Of a stretch of DNA of 64,000 bases, positions 34,682-46,249 are shown piece by piece. The notes under the pieces were generated by a model. The model was not told the DNA's origin and searched no databases. It was given only the letters and a program-made list of their open reading frames with translations. Position 1 is the stretch's first letter; every line of letters begins with the position of its first letter. The position numbers were made by a program, and so were the translations under genes. Source of the DNA: Rhizoctonia solani (Eukaryota > Basidiomycota > Agaricomycetes > Cantharellales > Ceratobasidiaceae); assembly GCF_016906535.1 (NCBI RefSeq), contig NC_057383.1, positions 1,860,001 to 1,924,000 on the forward strand, given 5' to 3'.

Positions 34682-36814
34682 GTTTATGTGATAACAAGAC
34701 TGAGCTGTGGAGGTGAGGGAGAGATTGCTCAGGTAGTGAGGTTATATATACGCTAGATAGGCATGGCTTTCACGCGGACATCTCTCCTGTGGAATCAGCA
34801 AACGAGAATAACTTCCTCTTCGAGGCGTTGCAGTCGCGATGATGTCTCGCACATAGGGGACCGGCTACGCAGGACACTGGTGCATGGCTCCAGGTCCAAC
34901 TTTGCTACCCGAAGTCTCGCGGCTTTCCGGCTCACACACTCATCGCCCAAGTTATGTTACGTACCGAAATGTAGCCATATCGAGCTAAAGCGTTTGAGGT
35001 GGGATACCAAAGGTACGGAGAAACAACGCAATTCGCTTGAGCTGTTGAGACCTGAGATCATACGAGCAATCGCTTTGCTCCATCGAATCGGAAGTTGATC
35101 CGACCACACTCTTATCTTTCCTACCCCCGAATCCAAAACAAAGGGGGCACATGACCTAAACCATTCGGGTACACCTCCTCGAAATCCACCTTCAGCAAAC
35201 ATCACGCGAAGCCTGGAGGTCAGCGACCCGTCGTACGGATAAGCATCAGAGCATGTCGAAGACATTTTGATGCCATCATCCATCTTACTTGATATATCTT
35301 GCTCTCACATGCGGAGCCACATACCCGCCAACCGGACTCTCATGGGCCGATGCCCAGGTCGACCGGCACACCTACCGAGTTGTCAGCGCTAATCATCCGG
35401 TAAGAGAACGCCTTGATATCAGATCTTGATTACCGGTACCGAGCTATTCTCTATGCATCATCATCAGCTCCACAAGCTCTAACCGCAGACGATCAGATCT
35501 GACCCACCGCAGCAGAGAGACCCAGGTGATACTGCTAACGTTATCCCAATAAGCTTGACGACTTCCGGTGCGTGCGTGCGCTACTTCGGCTGATAGTTAT
35601 ATCAAAGCCATACTACGATGATCGTGAAGGGACGAAAGACTTAGTAGGCGTGGTAGCAAGGCCGCTCATGGAAGGAGTAACAAAAGGGAGAGCTACATAT
35701 ACATATTCTACTCTGTGACCCCAGCTTTCGTAGCAGCCAGAGTCAGTCGTTCGCATACCATGGTTTTGTTGACCAAGTAGCTTGAGATAGGCTTGTGCTC
35801 TATGCCATGGCCAGGGCACACTAGGCTGGTGAACGGATAAGCCCATCACATGTGTTGAAGCCTCGCCTGAGTATATGCACCGATGCTTTCAAGACGGCAA
35901 CCTTGCGGGCCGAGTGTATCGCGTTTTTACTATTTGACAATCAATGAAACTAACGCATTCATACCCACAGCCTGTGAGTTCACGTCCCAGATTAGGACTT
36001 CCAAGTGACTTAGCAGTCCCGTAAGCTATGCCTGAGCCTGAGCGTAAACATGAGCACAAACATGAGCGCAAACATGAGAACATAGTCTCCTATCACGAGT
36101 TAACGCTGGTATGATCTCGCGGTGCACACTCACCGGTGGGCGGCCAGGCCAGCTCCTTTATGCTGCAACAGTCTAGTCGCTGGGGTCACCCGACTCCACA
36201 CGAGCAGCCCGATGACTCTATGCCTAAATCATATTCGTGCGTTACCGCATTTATGCGCTTCCACCCGGAACTCATTGAAGTGCTGAGAATTTGCTGCGCA
36301 TATTACTGTACGCGAGAGGGAAGCACCGCAGTCTGTGATTGCTTGCGCAAACTAAGAAACAAACCCTGGTCGCCGTGCCGAACAATCATCATACACCACC
36401 AATCTAAGCCCTTTCTGGAGGCTCTCTACAAACCTAGACCATCAAGCCGAGCTCCTGAGCCTGGTATCAGCCTTGCTATACTCGTAGAACAAAGTCCGAG
36501 ACTCAAACCACTTTACCGAGTTCTCGCGGTACTCCGCCCTTTGCTGCCGGGCCAACGATCGAGCCAAAGTGCTCCATGACTCGTGATGCCTTGCACAGAA
36601 CACATCGCTCATATCACATCAACCTCGATCCGGGAGCTTCCAAATCTGCAGCATACCTCTTCTACGCCATCCGGGGACACTCTATACTCCCGGCATACAC
36701 TACCCTCGAGAAGCTCGAGCTCGCTGGCCGCATATAACCGCAGGCTCGCAAGTCACCTCCCACCCATCGTCTCGCTTCGTATCTTTCTTGACACTTGCAA
36801 GCACACTGCAAGCC
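34682..36814. other. intergenic between head-to-head paralogues
   Basis: Shared upstream region of the two divergently transcribed paralogues (2.1 kb). It contains a small imperfect tandem repeat with unit about ACATGAGCRCAA near 36045-36080. No gene recognised. Confidence 0.4.
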
Positions 36815-38317
36815 ATGGCTTCGTATCCTACCGACTTTACCACCTGTAAGCTATGGCCTTGTCCTCCAGCTCACTGTCTTACATTTCAACCTTATCATAG
36901 TCACTCAGCAATGGGTCGATAAGAACCAATGGCCTTTGAAGAACACACCCACCAACTACTCCGGCTCTGTCCTTGCTATGACTGGCGCTTCCGCCGACGG
37001 ATTTACCTTCCACTCCGGCGCCGGCCATATCCAGGTACTTGTTCCGCCCCATCGCATCTACTTATCCGTTGACCATACGCCTTTCTGCTCCAGCTTAAGG
37101 GCTACTACCAGAGCGGCCAAGATCCCAAGCTCGTCAACGCTTCTATCCACCTCATGGTTCCCTCTTGGGGAGAGGTCAAGCTCATGGACAAACAGACCAT
37201 CCGGCTCGTTCAGCCCACCCATGTGCCAGTCAAAGTCGGCGGGATCGACGGCAAGATCAAGATCAAGATCGCAAACGACCTCTCTACCCAGGTTGTTTTG
37301 CTCGACTACGACTTGGCCACTCCCTACGGCTCAATGAAAGACAAATGCGGTCTATTCCCCGTGTATGTAGCAGTGCCTATGTATCCATCGTAACTGCTAC
37401 TGACACCGATCTACAGCGACGCTACTCAGCATTTGCAAGCTCAGCACCAGGTACGAGAACGAGGTAGAATCAGCAGTGGCAGATAAACAACTTGCGACTC
37501 ATTCTGTAGGCTCTGGAGAAGCTCGACACGTTCTCCGTTTCACAGTTGCATTCCACTCCCGTGTCCCACGGCCAGCTTGTTGCGGGTGATGACGATGAGA
37601 TACATTGGGAGCTCAGCGACCTCGGTAAGTCCATATATGCGCTCTGTATTCTGCTGCTATAACAGTCCGTGTAGGCGTGGATCACAACTCGGCAGAGATT
37701 GATTGTAAGTGCGCATGGGCTATCGTATGTATGCGCGCTGACGACAGCATGTAGTGCTTGTCCTGTTCATGAACGACTTTGCGGTGAACAACTCCTCCAT
37801 TCTTCTTCCGAGCTATCCCCAAGCCGTGGCCGCAGCTAGACAGGACGCGAACGATGTCCATTCAATCGACGCCGCTGCGTCCAAAGACAAGCCGTTTGCA
37901 ATCGAACAGTCATTCCTCGGCATTTTTGTGGTAAGATTGCGACGTCCATAAGCCTTCGACGCACATACTGAACTATATCAAGGTATCCGGTACGATCGTG
38001 CCAGAGAAGCTGGCGGTCAAGGTGTCGTTATACGTATCAGTTCCGCTTGCGGGCAGGGTCAAGATCACGTCGCTCGAGGGGTCTTTGAACTCGGCCGAAG
38101 GCGTGACAGCCAAGATCAACGTGGCGGTAGCGTCAGGGTCGGCCAAGCTGTTCACCAAAGACGAAGGCGGGAAGCATGCGCTGTACATCAACGCACAGGT
38201 GAAGGTTCAGCTGGTCGGGACAAAGACTGTGCCAGACACACGGCTGCTACTTCTTCCGTACGTGGATGAGTGCTGATCTGAGAAGGACTGTGGCTGACTA
38301 CTCAGGATTAGGTTCTA
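36815..38317 (+). CDS. unrecognised beta-rich protein, paralogue 2
   Basis: Function unknown. Exon 1 (36815-36845) encodes MASYPTDFTT. Exon 2 (36901-37034) begins TQQWVDKNQWPL and exon 3 starts at 37094. Further exons follow short introns near 37365, 37470, 37625, 37707 and 37932. The protein has two similar halves: SIHLMVPSWGEVKLMDKQ in the first, and KVSLYVSVPLAGRVKITS in the second. This suggests an internal duplication of a beta-sandwich-like unit. The end is either the stop at 38276 or, with a well-formed GTACGT..CAG intron, at 38317. No signal peptide or TM. It is oriented away from paralogue 1. Confidence 0.7.
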
Positions 38318-38475
38318 AGCAGTTAGGGACATCGAGTGCTTGACATGGAAGTGAAAGGCTGAAATGGCTGAAGGGGAGAAATAAGTGAAGGGTTATGTAG
38401 TGGATGAACATATTGAATGAATATATAAATTTGAACTGGACTGTGACTCGAGCACGAGTGCGTGCGCTTGATTGG

Positions 38476-38535
38476 TGCATCACAGATGAACAGTAAGCAA
38501 AATATTCCCACATTACACCATGTGTTCTATGTTTG
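38476..38535 (+). repeat. 60-bp dispersed direct repeat, copy 2
   Basis: Partner of 31787-31847; located about 160 bp after the end of paralogue 2. Confidence 0.6.
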
Positions 38536-39531
38536 TTCACATTGTACTGTGCGGTCTCATGCTATGCTAACTTTTCTTCATGATTTTAAATCGGCACGTA
38601 TGTATGCCTGATCGCCCAAAGTAGTCTTGGGGTGAACATAAGCCTTACGGAATTGAGACCTCGGTTCTAGACTTTACTTTACGACCGATGCCTCGCCAAC
38701 GGAATATAATTTACAATATATGCTTATCCTATCGTTATTTGAGCATAAGAAACCTAAAAGCTAGAACTGCTATTCTACTATTGCGACGGCTCCCTTGATA
38801 GGCGGTTTCCTTGTCGGTAATAGACTGGATCATATTCTTGGGCTCTGAAAAGCTCAGACGGCGAAACGAGTACAACATAGGAAATATTCAACTTGAAAAA
38901 CTCGATCATGTGCAAGACTTCCAATATAGGAAAGCTCGCTAATGTCACCCGACATTGGATAAGCCAGATCAACGAAGGTTCCCTCATCGTCGTAACCGAA
39001 CCGGAGTTATCCACCTTTAGACCCCACCATGAATCATAGCCACCGGCCCGGATGCACACGACGCATACAACGACTCGATTGTGAGACGATCCGCGCAGCT
39101 CGCTAGAAATCCGGATGTTAGCGAACCTGGCCGGCTTCGGCTTCGGCGTAAAAGTGACGACGGCCGTCTTCGGTCGGGGAGGTCAGTCTGGAAGAACACA
39201 GGATCAGATCTATTATTGCGCCTGCGTAGACTTGGTCCAATATATGCTCGATTATAGCCATAATTGACACATGTGTGAGAGTATAAAGATTTGTGCACTT
39301 GGAGGGTTTCCCAGAACTGATTACGTTATCATCTGGGGCGTTTTCCCCACACAAAACGGTGGAGCTAGGTAACGCATTAAGTCATAAAAACATTCGATTA
39401 AGTCACTATACAAACGCATGATATCAACACGTAGGCCGGATTCTAGGACCTGTAGAATCAAGCCGCCGCGATGACCGTAAACTCACGCAATCGTCTTGTT
39501 CTTTCCGTATGTGGAGCGACGGGTTGCGCCC

Positions 39532-39561
39532 AAAGGTCACGCGACCTTTTGTACTATAAAA
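39532..39561 (+). promoter_or_regulatory. palindrome plus TATA box of the SERBP1-like gene
   Basis: A perfect 7-bp inverted repeat, AAAGGTC-ACGC-GACCTTT (39532-39549), lies six bases before TATAAAA (39555-39561). The next start codon is at 39641, giving plausible spacing for a transcription start near 39590. The palindrome looks like a dimeric factor site; the factor is unknown. Confidence 0.55.
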
Positions 39562-39640
39562 ACCTGGGTGTGTCGGGGCTGTTGAGAGGTCAGAACTACT
39601 ACCCTACCCGCTTTACCTCTTCTTCTTTCCTCACTCGAAC

Positions 39641-40352
39641 ATGACTCGTACGGAACGTGCTGCGTACCCTCGTGCTATCAACAAGGACCGGTGGGTCGTT
39701 GGCGTTTGCTTTATTTCTGTTGTGGTAGCTAACAAGGTGGGGTATGGAACAGCTCTGAACCCCGTAATGGAATGGACAAGTCCATGAAAAAGGGCGGTGC
39801 GGCTGGCGGCTGGGGGACAATCGACGACGAGATTGCCGTTGGCCAGGTGAGTACGAGGTACTGAGTGGCTGTGTCAGCAACCGCTGACGTAGTATGCGTG
39901 TGGGGCAGGACGACTATGAGCGAGAGGAAGGCCGTGACGAAGTTGCAGATGATCTCACAAACAGCACTATTTCGGGCAAAGTATGATATTCATTTCGTCT
40001 CGAAAGTGGTAGAACTTTTGCTAATGAAATGCGGGAACAGAGTCCGGAAATACCACGTCGTTCATCGATCTCGATGACTGATGAAGAGAGGCGAGATGCC
40101 AAGGACTTTAGAGCCCATGCTCTCAAGGATGGAGGTATGTCGTATTATGAGGTGAATATTGATGATGATGACGAGCACTGCGTTACATGTAGAAACGGAT
40201 CTGGCGGCCATCGCACGCACTTCGAGCGCTGCATCGACTTCTCCCCGTGCGCCTGTGCTCCCAGTGTTGTCCAACCCCAACCATTGTAAGTTTCTCCTAT
40301 GTTCTTTCGGGACCGAGCCAATCAATCAATCTGACACAAATCGAGGACAGAA
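39641..40352 (+). CDS. SERBP1/HABP4-domain (Stm1-like) mRNA/ribosome-binding protein
   Basis: Small spliced gene. Exon 1 gives MTRTERAAYPRAINKDR and exon 2 gives SEPRNGMDKSMKKGGAAGGWG, the basic, Gly-containing motif of the hyaluronan/mRNA-binding family. Acidic segments follow (IDDEIAVGQDDYEREEGRDE), then MTDEERRDAKDFRAHALKDG and a Ser/Ala/Pro tail ending LPVLSNPNH. The last intron makes the stop codon by splicing (T plus AA at 40351-40352). Without it the frame would run to 40404. Family members bind ribosomes or mRNA and act in translation dormancy; here the role is by homology only. Confidence 0.7.
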
Positions 40353-40601
40353 ATCACAAGTCGTAATAAGCAGGCGTAATAGTGTGTGTCAATGTAAAAT
40401 GTAAATGTAAATGTAATTAGGATAACGAATGGATCATGTGACTCTGCACGTGTATCGATCAGCGACTGAATCCAGACGGGTAAAACGGTTCCAGAACATT
40501 CGGGAGCGCGTAGGATTCATATTTGCAGTCTATCAGCATGGGAATGCCCCCTGTTTCTTGCGCTCTGTTTTCCTCCACCTCCACCTCCCTAGCCCTAGAC
40601 C

Positions 40602-42121
40602 ATGGCCTCTATCTCCTCCCTCACCCGCCCAAAGGTATATACTGATATTTCCATCGGCGGGAAACCTGTCGGGCGTGTTGTCTATTCCCTCTTCAGGTTT
40701 GCATTTCATTTAATTCCGTTTCCTTTCTCTCTCTAACTCGGACCAGCGACCTAGTCCCCAAGACGGCAGAAAACTTCCGAGCACTATGCACTGGTGAAAA
40801 GGGGCTTGGCAAATCTGGGAAACCTCTCTCCTACGAAGGATGTGCCTTTCACCGTGTTATTAAAGGGTACGTTAATTCCTCATTTATTTTTGGATTGCGA
40901 GTGACACCCTGTCCAGATTTATGATCCAAGGAGGCAAGTCCCCGCTTTGTCAATTTCGTTTCCCCGATCTGTCCATCATCTCTCCCGATCTATCATCCCA
41001 CGCTAGTTTATTTCCTTGTTATTCATACCTGCTCCTATAGGCGACTTTACTGCCGGAAACGGAACAGGGGGCGAATCCATCTATGGCGAAAAATTCGACG
41101 ATGAGGCCTTCCCCGTAAACCACACCAAACCGTTTTTGCTCTCCATGGCCAACGCAGGTCCCAACACCAACGGATCCCAGTTCTTCGTCACGACGGTCCC
41201 CACTCCCCACCTGGATCAAAAGCACGTCGTCTTTGGAGAGGTGGTCAAGGGGAAGAGCATCAGTTGCGTCCCATTTCTCATGTTTCGTTTTTCTTCATTT
41301 CAGGAACTCAGGGTTTAAAAATAGTCAGGCAAATCGAGAATTCCCCCACGAGCTCGGGTGATGCGCCTGTTGCCCCGTGTGTGATTACCAAGTGCGGAGA
41401 GCTGACATCCGATGATGAGCTCCAGCTCGCGAACGAGGTCCCATCGGATGGGGACAAGTATGAAGATTATCCCGAGGATGACGATTCGGACGTTCAGACT
41501 AATACCCAGAGAGCCTTGGAAATTGCAAAAGAGATTAAAGAAGTTGGAACCAGGTTGCATAAAGAGGGCAAGTTGGAGCTTGCTTTGGACAAGTATCAAA
41601 GTGCGTCGTTTGATTTCTTTCCTCTGTTCCTTGGCTAACCGAGGTTTGTTTTCATAGAGGCGATACGGTATCTTGATGTCCATCCCGTCATGCCGCAAGA
41701 TGCTCCTCCTCATACGCGAGAGGAGTTTACGGCCCTCTTGACCCCGCTCTTGTTGAACTCGGCCTTGGCTGCGATCAAAGTCAACAAGGCCTCTGTCGCG
41801 CTCGCTGCTACCACCCGAGCCCTGGCACTCCAACCCGAGATTGCAGCAAACGATAAAGGTATAGTCTCACTATCCCCGTCTTTGCCGCTCCCATTCTGAC
41901 ATATTGATTTTGTTTGTTTGTTTATCAGGCAAAGCGTACTACCGCCGCGCGCTTGCCCACTCGCTACAGCATGACGAAGACGAGGCCGAGGCCGATCTCA
42001 AAGAGGCTCTCAACATTGTGCCTGGAGACGAAGCGATTAAGAACGAGTTGGCCAAGCTGCAGCAGAGGAAAAAGGAAAAGAGAGAAAAGGAAAAGAAGGC
42101 GTTCAAGGGATTATTCTCGTA
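40602..42121 (+). CDS. CPR6: cyclophilin-40 (PPIase D)
   Basis: Peptidyl-prolyl isomerase and Hsp90 co-chaperone. The N-terminal cyclophilin domain shows [26 protein letters not shown] (catalytic Arg), [10 protein letters not shown] and [11 protein letters not shown] linker with many acidic residues (about 41400-41510) leads to a TPR domain: [33 protein letters not shown] and [11 protein letters not shown]. It ends in a Lys/Glu-rich helix, AFKGLFS. Introns are short; the one at 40934-41040 has a GC donor (AG|GCAAGT) and is 107 nt. The ATG at 40602 fits the family N-terminus. Complete. Confidence 0.93.
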
Positions 42122-43450
42122 GGAGGATGTTTCTTTGGGAGCAGACTTGCGTGTGTGCGTGCGTGTGTGTGTTGCGTGTAGGTTGGGAGCGCGTAATTAA
42201 TATATATTTTGAATTGATTTGTAAGTTGTGCGTTGTGTGTGATTGATCTTGTTCGGTGCTGAAAAGGGTTAATTTTTTTTTCTGGGTTTTCTTTTGAAGT
42301 GCAAGTTTGTTCCTTGATTGTCTTCTTGCATTTGATTCAACTTGTCTCGCGTTCATATGGAATTAGTTTGGTATTGACCCGAGGTGTATTCTGGCTATCA
42401 GACGAAGGTGTGCCATGATTAAAGAATTTGTCAAATAATTTGTCAAATCAAAACCAATCAGTCGATGCCGCTCGGGGGGGGGGGGATGTATGCTCGCGAG
42501 ACGCGGCGGCAATAATCTTACGCTCCAGTGCTCTGGCAGTCGTGAGACCGCGCAATATGTATTCTATCGCCAGGTGCCAGATTGGTCTGGGCGATCCGGC
42601 GCACATATACACCGGGTGGGGGCTCTGGGGCACCCGGACGCGAGCCAGCACTCGCGGGCGGGTGGGCCATCCCTAGCGACAGCTGTATAAATGCCGGTAC
42701 AAGAAATAACATACCATGCAATCATGAACCGACGCTTACAACATGCACCAATGCATGTCCACATATGCGTGGCCTCAGGGATGGTGGGTGGGACTTAAAA
42801 AGAGAAAGAGCGTGTCGGTAGACCGAACGCGCGATGTGGATGTGGTCGGCAACAACCAACACCCAACGATCACGTGGCCGCGCACTCGGCCGTCGCATAC
42901 TTCGCGCAAGACTAGGCTCGTGGGTCTCCGTAGGCTCCGATCCACAGCCTCCATGTGACGACAATGACGACTGCACTCCTTTTGGGGGAGCAGTGTTTTG
43001 GGGCGGCTGTTGCCTTTCACTGTGCAAGGTTAAAATACTGAAAATAAGAATGTGTATTTAAGTAGGAATTGAACTGAAATCAAGGCCAATATATGCTAAC
43101 TTTAAATATCAATTCTCTCTTGGTCTGATTTGTACTGAGGAAAGCATATTGACGTTGTAATTTTCAGGCCAAATTATACCGAAAAAAGATGACATTTACT
43201 GATATACTGATTTTCAAGATCTTATCACGCTATAGTGTTCACTGTGAAAAGTAACCTATTTAAACATAGGGGGGGGTGCCCCTTAAAACCCGTCAGATTG
43301 CAATTTACTTACTTAAAATCAGCACTTAAAATTCTGAGCTGGTACCAAGGGGTACTTAAAACTCCAGGGGGAGGGGGTGCTTGGTTTAAGAGGGTATTCC
43401 ACTCGGGACTCGTTGATAAATTACATGATAAATTTAAGTACATACAGCAG
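42122..43450. other. no supported gene; distal end of the CACTA element
   Basis: Between cyclophilin-40 and the last codon of the transposase. Includes a G12-like run near 42475-42485 and a GC-rich patch 42580-42960 with overlapping frames in both strands that match nothing. AT-rich sequence from 43030 probably belongs to the non-coding end of the CACTA element. Its terminal inverted repeat was not identified. Confidence 0.4.
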
Positions 43451-43783
43451 TTAATTTGCCCATCCATCTTCATTGTCCAAGTCATGCTTGTCCACCCAGA
43501 AGTCCGTGCGGCAAATTCCTCCACTACAATCAATGATTACCCATTCTCCTGCCTCCCGTGTTGCCCGTGTGAATACGCGCCCAGCAACATTCTTGACAGA
43601 CGTGATGTCAAGAACAAACAATCGCCCAAATTTTGTGAAGGAGATCCTTTCCTTGGCGGCATCTCCCTCTACATCCTTTGCCTTGGTGATATGTGCAAGG
43701 ACGTGTGTTGTGGGGGCGTCAATTTTGTTTTCTTGGTTGGTGGGGAATGTGACCGCGAGAATAAAGTCAAGGCAGCTGTAACC

Positions 43784-43788
43784 GGTCA
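43784..43788. repeat. 5-bp target site duplication, left
   Basis: GGTCA directly before the 5' LTR; identical to 50225-50229 after the 3' LTR. Confidence 0.9.
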
Positions 43789-44369
43789 TGTCGTAGACAC
43801 AATCAATACCAGGGAATTTATTCCCATTTTCTCGGATTTAAACAAAGGCAAATGGAGAACATTTTCGATCACGTGACTTCGGCGCTTATATCATACGCTA
43901 AGCGCCAAGCCACGTCCCCATCCGCGCTTAATCAGCATACGTAGCCACCTCCACCTATGACGTCATCATGACATGTCAATGACGCGTATGCATGAGTAAG
44001 GCCAACTGCGGAACGGGGTTCTTATTGGTTATGGTATTTGATATAATGTAATTGTAAATAGTACTCCTGTAGAATATATAAGGAGGCCAACCAACCATGG
44101 TAACACCCAGGTCGATTACCTCTTGTTGCATCCCATCACTGTACGAGGACCTTAGGTCCAGTAACTACTTAGTTCACTAGTTTCACGTTGCCTTAAGCGG
44201 CTTCTACACTGTACTTAGGTAGCTTGTCATTGCCCTTACAGGTCTTGACACCGTAGTATAGTTGGTCGTCGTTGTAGGTAGCTTGCTCACCGCCTTACGC
44301 GGTTTTCCACTTAGTCACTCCCGGCCGCAAGCGCCCACCTCCTTGACGTCCTTATAGACGTCTAGGACA
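43789..44369 (+). repeat. 5' LTR (581 bp)
   Basis: Begins TGTCGTAGACAC and ends CTAGGACA (TG..CA). A TATA motif lies at about 44074-44081 and a CACGTG palindrome near 43870. The sequence after it (from 44370) should hold the primer-binding site, but no tRNA match was recognised. Confidence 0.93.
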
Positions 44370-44867
44370 CTAGGTAATTGACCTTACGTCGGTTGCAAAC
44401 CGTATTGTACCCACCACTAAGAATCAACAAACGAGAAGGGTACCTGTACTAGCACAAGCGAAATCACGTGATTGGGGCCACCTTGCGGGACAGAATAATC
44501 AAAAGTCCCCCACCCCCACGTAGTAGCGAATTGCTATAAGGCAGACTACCACTATCGTCCGCATACCCACGGTCGCCGCACCTTCTACCAGCGACCTCAG
44601 ACAGCAGATACACCCGCTTGCAGAGACTAGACCCTACATTACGCCCGCCCACGGCTGTAATTAGCGGCACTTACTGTCCAACGCTAGGTTGTTTGACGCA
44701 GAGGTTTAGCGTTCGAGTAGTCAAGCGCTCATAAGTCCTGATATAGGCACCCCAGCTACACAGCCCTCACTCCCCCTCACTTGCCCACCATTACCTCACG
44801 CACTCCCACTCGCTCCTCCTCCCGGGCTTCTTCTCACGCTGGCCGCTCCTATCCGCCAACACATCCC

Positions 44868-46220
44868 ATGGCAACCCGCTCCCGGCCGCCCTCTCGAACC
44901 CGCTCCCCTATCGATCAAGGGGACCTGGGACCCTTCCTTCCGTCAGCCGCCCCTGTCGAGCTTGGGGAAGTATCCCTCGAGCGCGTCACACGCCTCCTCC
45001 TTGGCCTCCTTGGCCAAGTCGAACGCCTTGAACGGGAAGTCGGGGAAATCAAAGAAGCAGGGATCAAGACCCGCACCAACGTCAAGAATATATCCCAAGC
45101 CGTTGATGTTGTCAAGGATGGGCTTAGAAGCCTCCAACTCCAGGGGCCCCGGACCCCAGAAGATACCAAGCCCCCAGTCGTGGAAGCAACGCCATGTCCC
45201 CTATCAAAAGTTGACCCTATTGGATTGACTAGTCGGGTCTTGTTCTGGCCCGAACCATCCAAAGGACTCCCCATCTTTGCCCAACCCACTCCTGTACAAG
45301 CAGTGCCCCTGCGAGTGCCATCTCCCCCTCCATCTCCGCATCTCCGATCCCCGATTGGAACAGCAGCCCCTCCACCTCCAGCTCCAGTCGCCGCCTATCC
45401 TGCCCCGGTCAAAGTAGACCACCCAGACGCCTACACAGGCAAAATTGGGAGTGAAGCCAAGCAGTGGCTCACAAGGATGTTGGCATGGACCCGGCTAAAC
45501 GCCCGGATGTTCCCCACAGATCAGGAGGTCTTATCCTTCCTCCTGATGAATATGAAGGATACTGCTGGAGCCTGGGCCCATCCTCACCTCAACCAGCTTG
45601 GGTCACACCAAGCAATCATCCAAACAGTCAAAGGGTTCAAAATGGAGTTCCTGGCAGCATTTGGCGACCCTGATGCCACAAGGGCCGCCGAGCGGAAGAT
45701 AACCACTCTTACCCAGTCCGGCACATGCGCGGACTATATTACAAAGTTCAGAACCCTGGCAATGGAACTGGACTGGAACAACGCGGCCCTTTGAGGCCAG
45801 TTTGCCCGCGGCCTTCACTGGGAAGTCAGCCGCCAAATTGCAACCCGCAAGCACTGGCCCCGCACACTTCTTGAGCTGCAAAATGCAGCACTTGTCATCG
45901 ACAACGCTCTCCGCGAAGAGCAAGCTAGCCACCCACCAAGGGATAATAAGTCTAGCAGACCATCCAACCCCGCAAGGGGGACAAGTACCGGCCAAGCCAC
46001 AACCGGTTTGAAGAAACTCTCCAACGACCCCAACTTTGTGTTGGAAGAAGAACGCAATTGCCGCCGCGCCGCAGGCGCCTGTATCAAGTGCGGCAAAATG
46101 GGTCACAAGTTTGCGGAATGCCGCACGGGCTGGAAGGCCACCCCTGTTGAGGATAAGGGGAAGGCTAAGGAAGCCGCCAAGATTGGCGAAGACTCCGAGT
46201 ACCAATCGGGAAAAGAGTAA
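44868..46220 (+). pseudogene. gag of Gypsy element 1, one premature stop
   Basis: The first ATG of the frame is at 44868. A Pro-rich, basic N-terminus is followed by a coiled-coil-like stretch (VERLEREVGEIKEAG), the capsid-like region from about 45420 (TGKIGSEAKQWLTRMLAW) and the zinc knuckle CIKCGKMGHKFAEC (CCHC) near 46083-46124. A TGA at 45792-45794 cuts the frame after NNAAL. The downstream frame continues cleanly to TAA at 46218-46220. CGA (Arg) is the probable original codon. Gag packages the RNA and forms the particle. Confidence 0.88.
46208..46214 (+). promoter_or_regulatory. GGGAAAA -1 ribosomal frameshift heptamer
   Basis: In gag phase this reads G GGA AAA, four bases before the gag TAA, exactly the X XXY YYZ form. 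Pol lies in the -1 frame and is open from here. A 5-bp stem, AGGGT (46220-46224) with ACCCT (46245-46249), follows after a 5-nt spacer. Confidence 0.75.
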
Positions 46221-46249
46221 GGGTCTCTGCTGCCGCGCGCAAGAACCCT

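Larger units (their letters stand above)
38318..39640. other. intergenic; second 60-bp repeat and a promoter
   Basis: No firmly supported gene. A possible two-exon frame on the minus strand (about 38778-39350) has weak support only. The repeat copy and the promoter elements at the right end are listed separately. Confidence 0.35.

Noticed and set aside
36045..36080. Short ACATGAGCRCAA repeats considered as a CRISPR-like or centromeric array
   Set aside because: Only three imperfect units without spacers; a simple microsatellite-like stretch.
38778..39354. Possible small two-exon gene on the minus strand
   Set aside because: Frames exist but no splice junction joins them convincingly and no family is recognised.
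42428..43027. Cluster of six overlapping frames in GC-rich DNA
   Set aside because: All six frames are open by composition; none has coding features.
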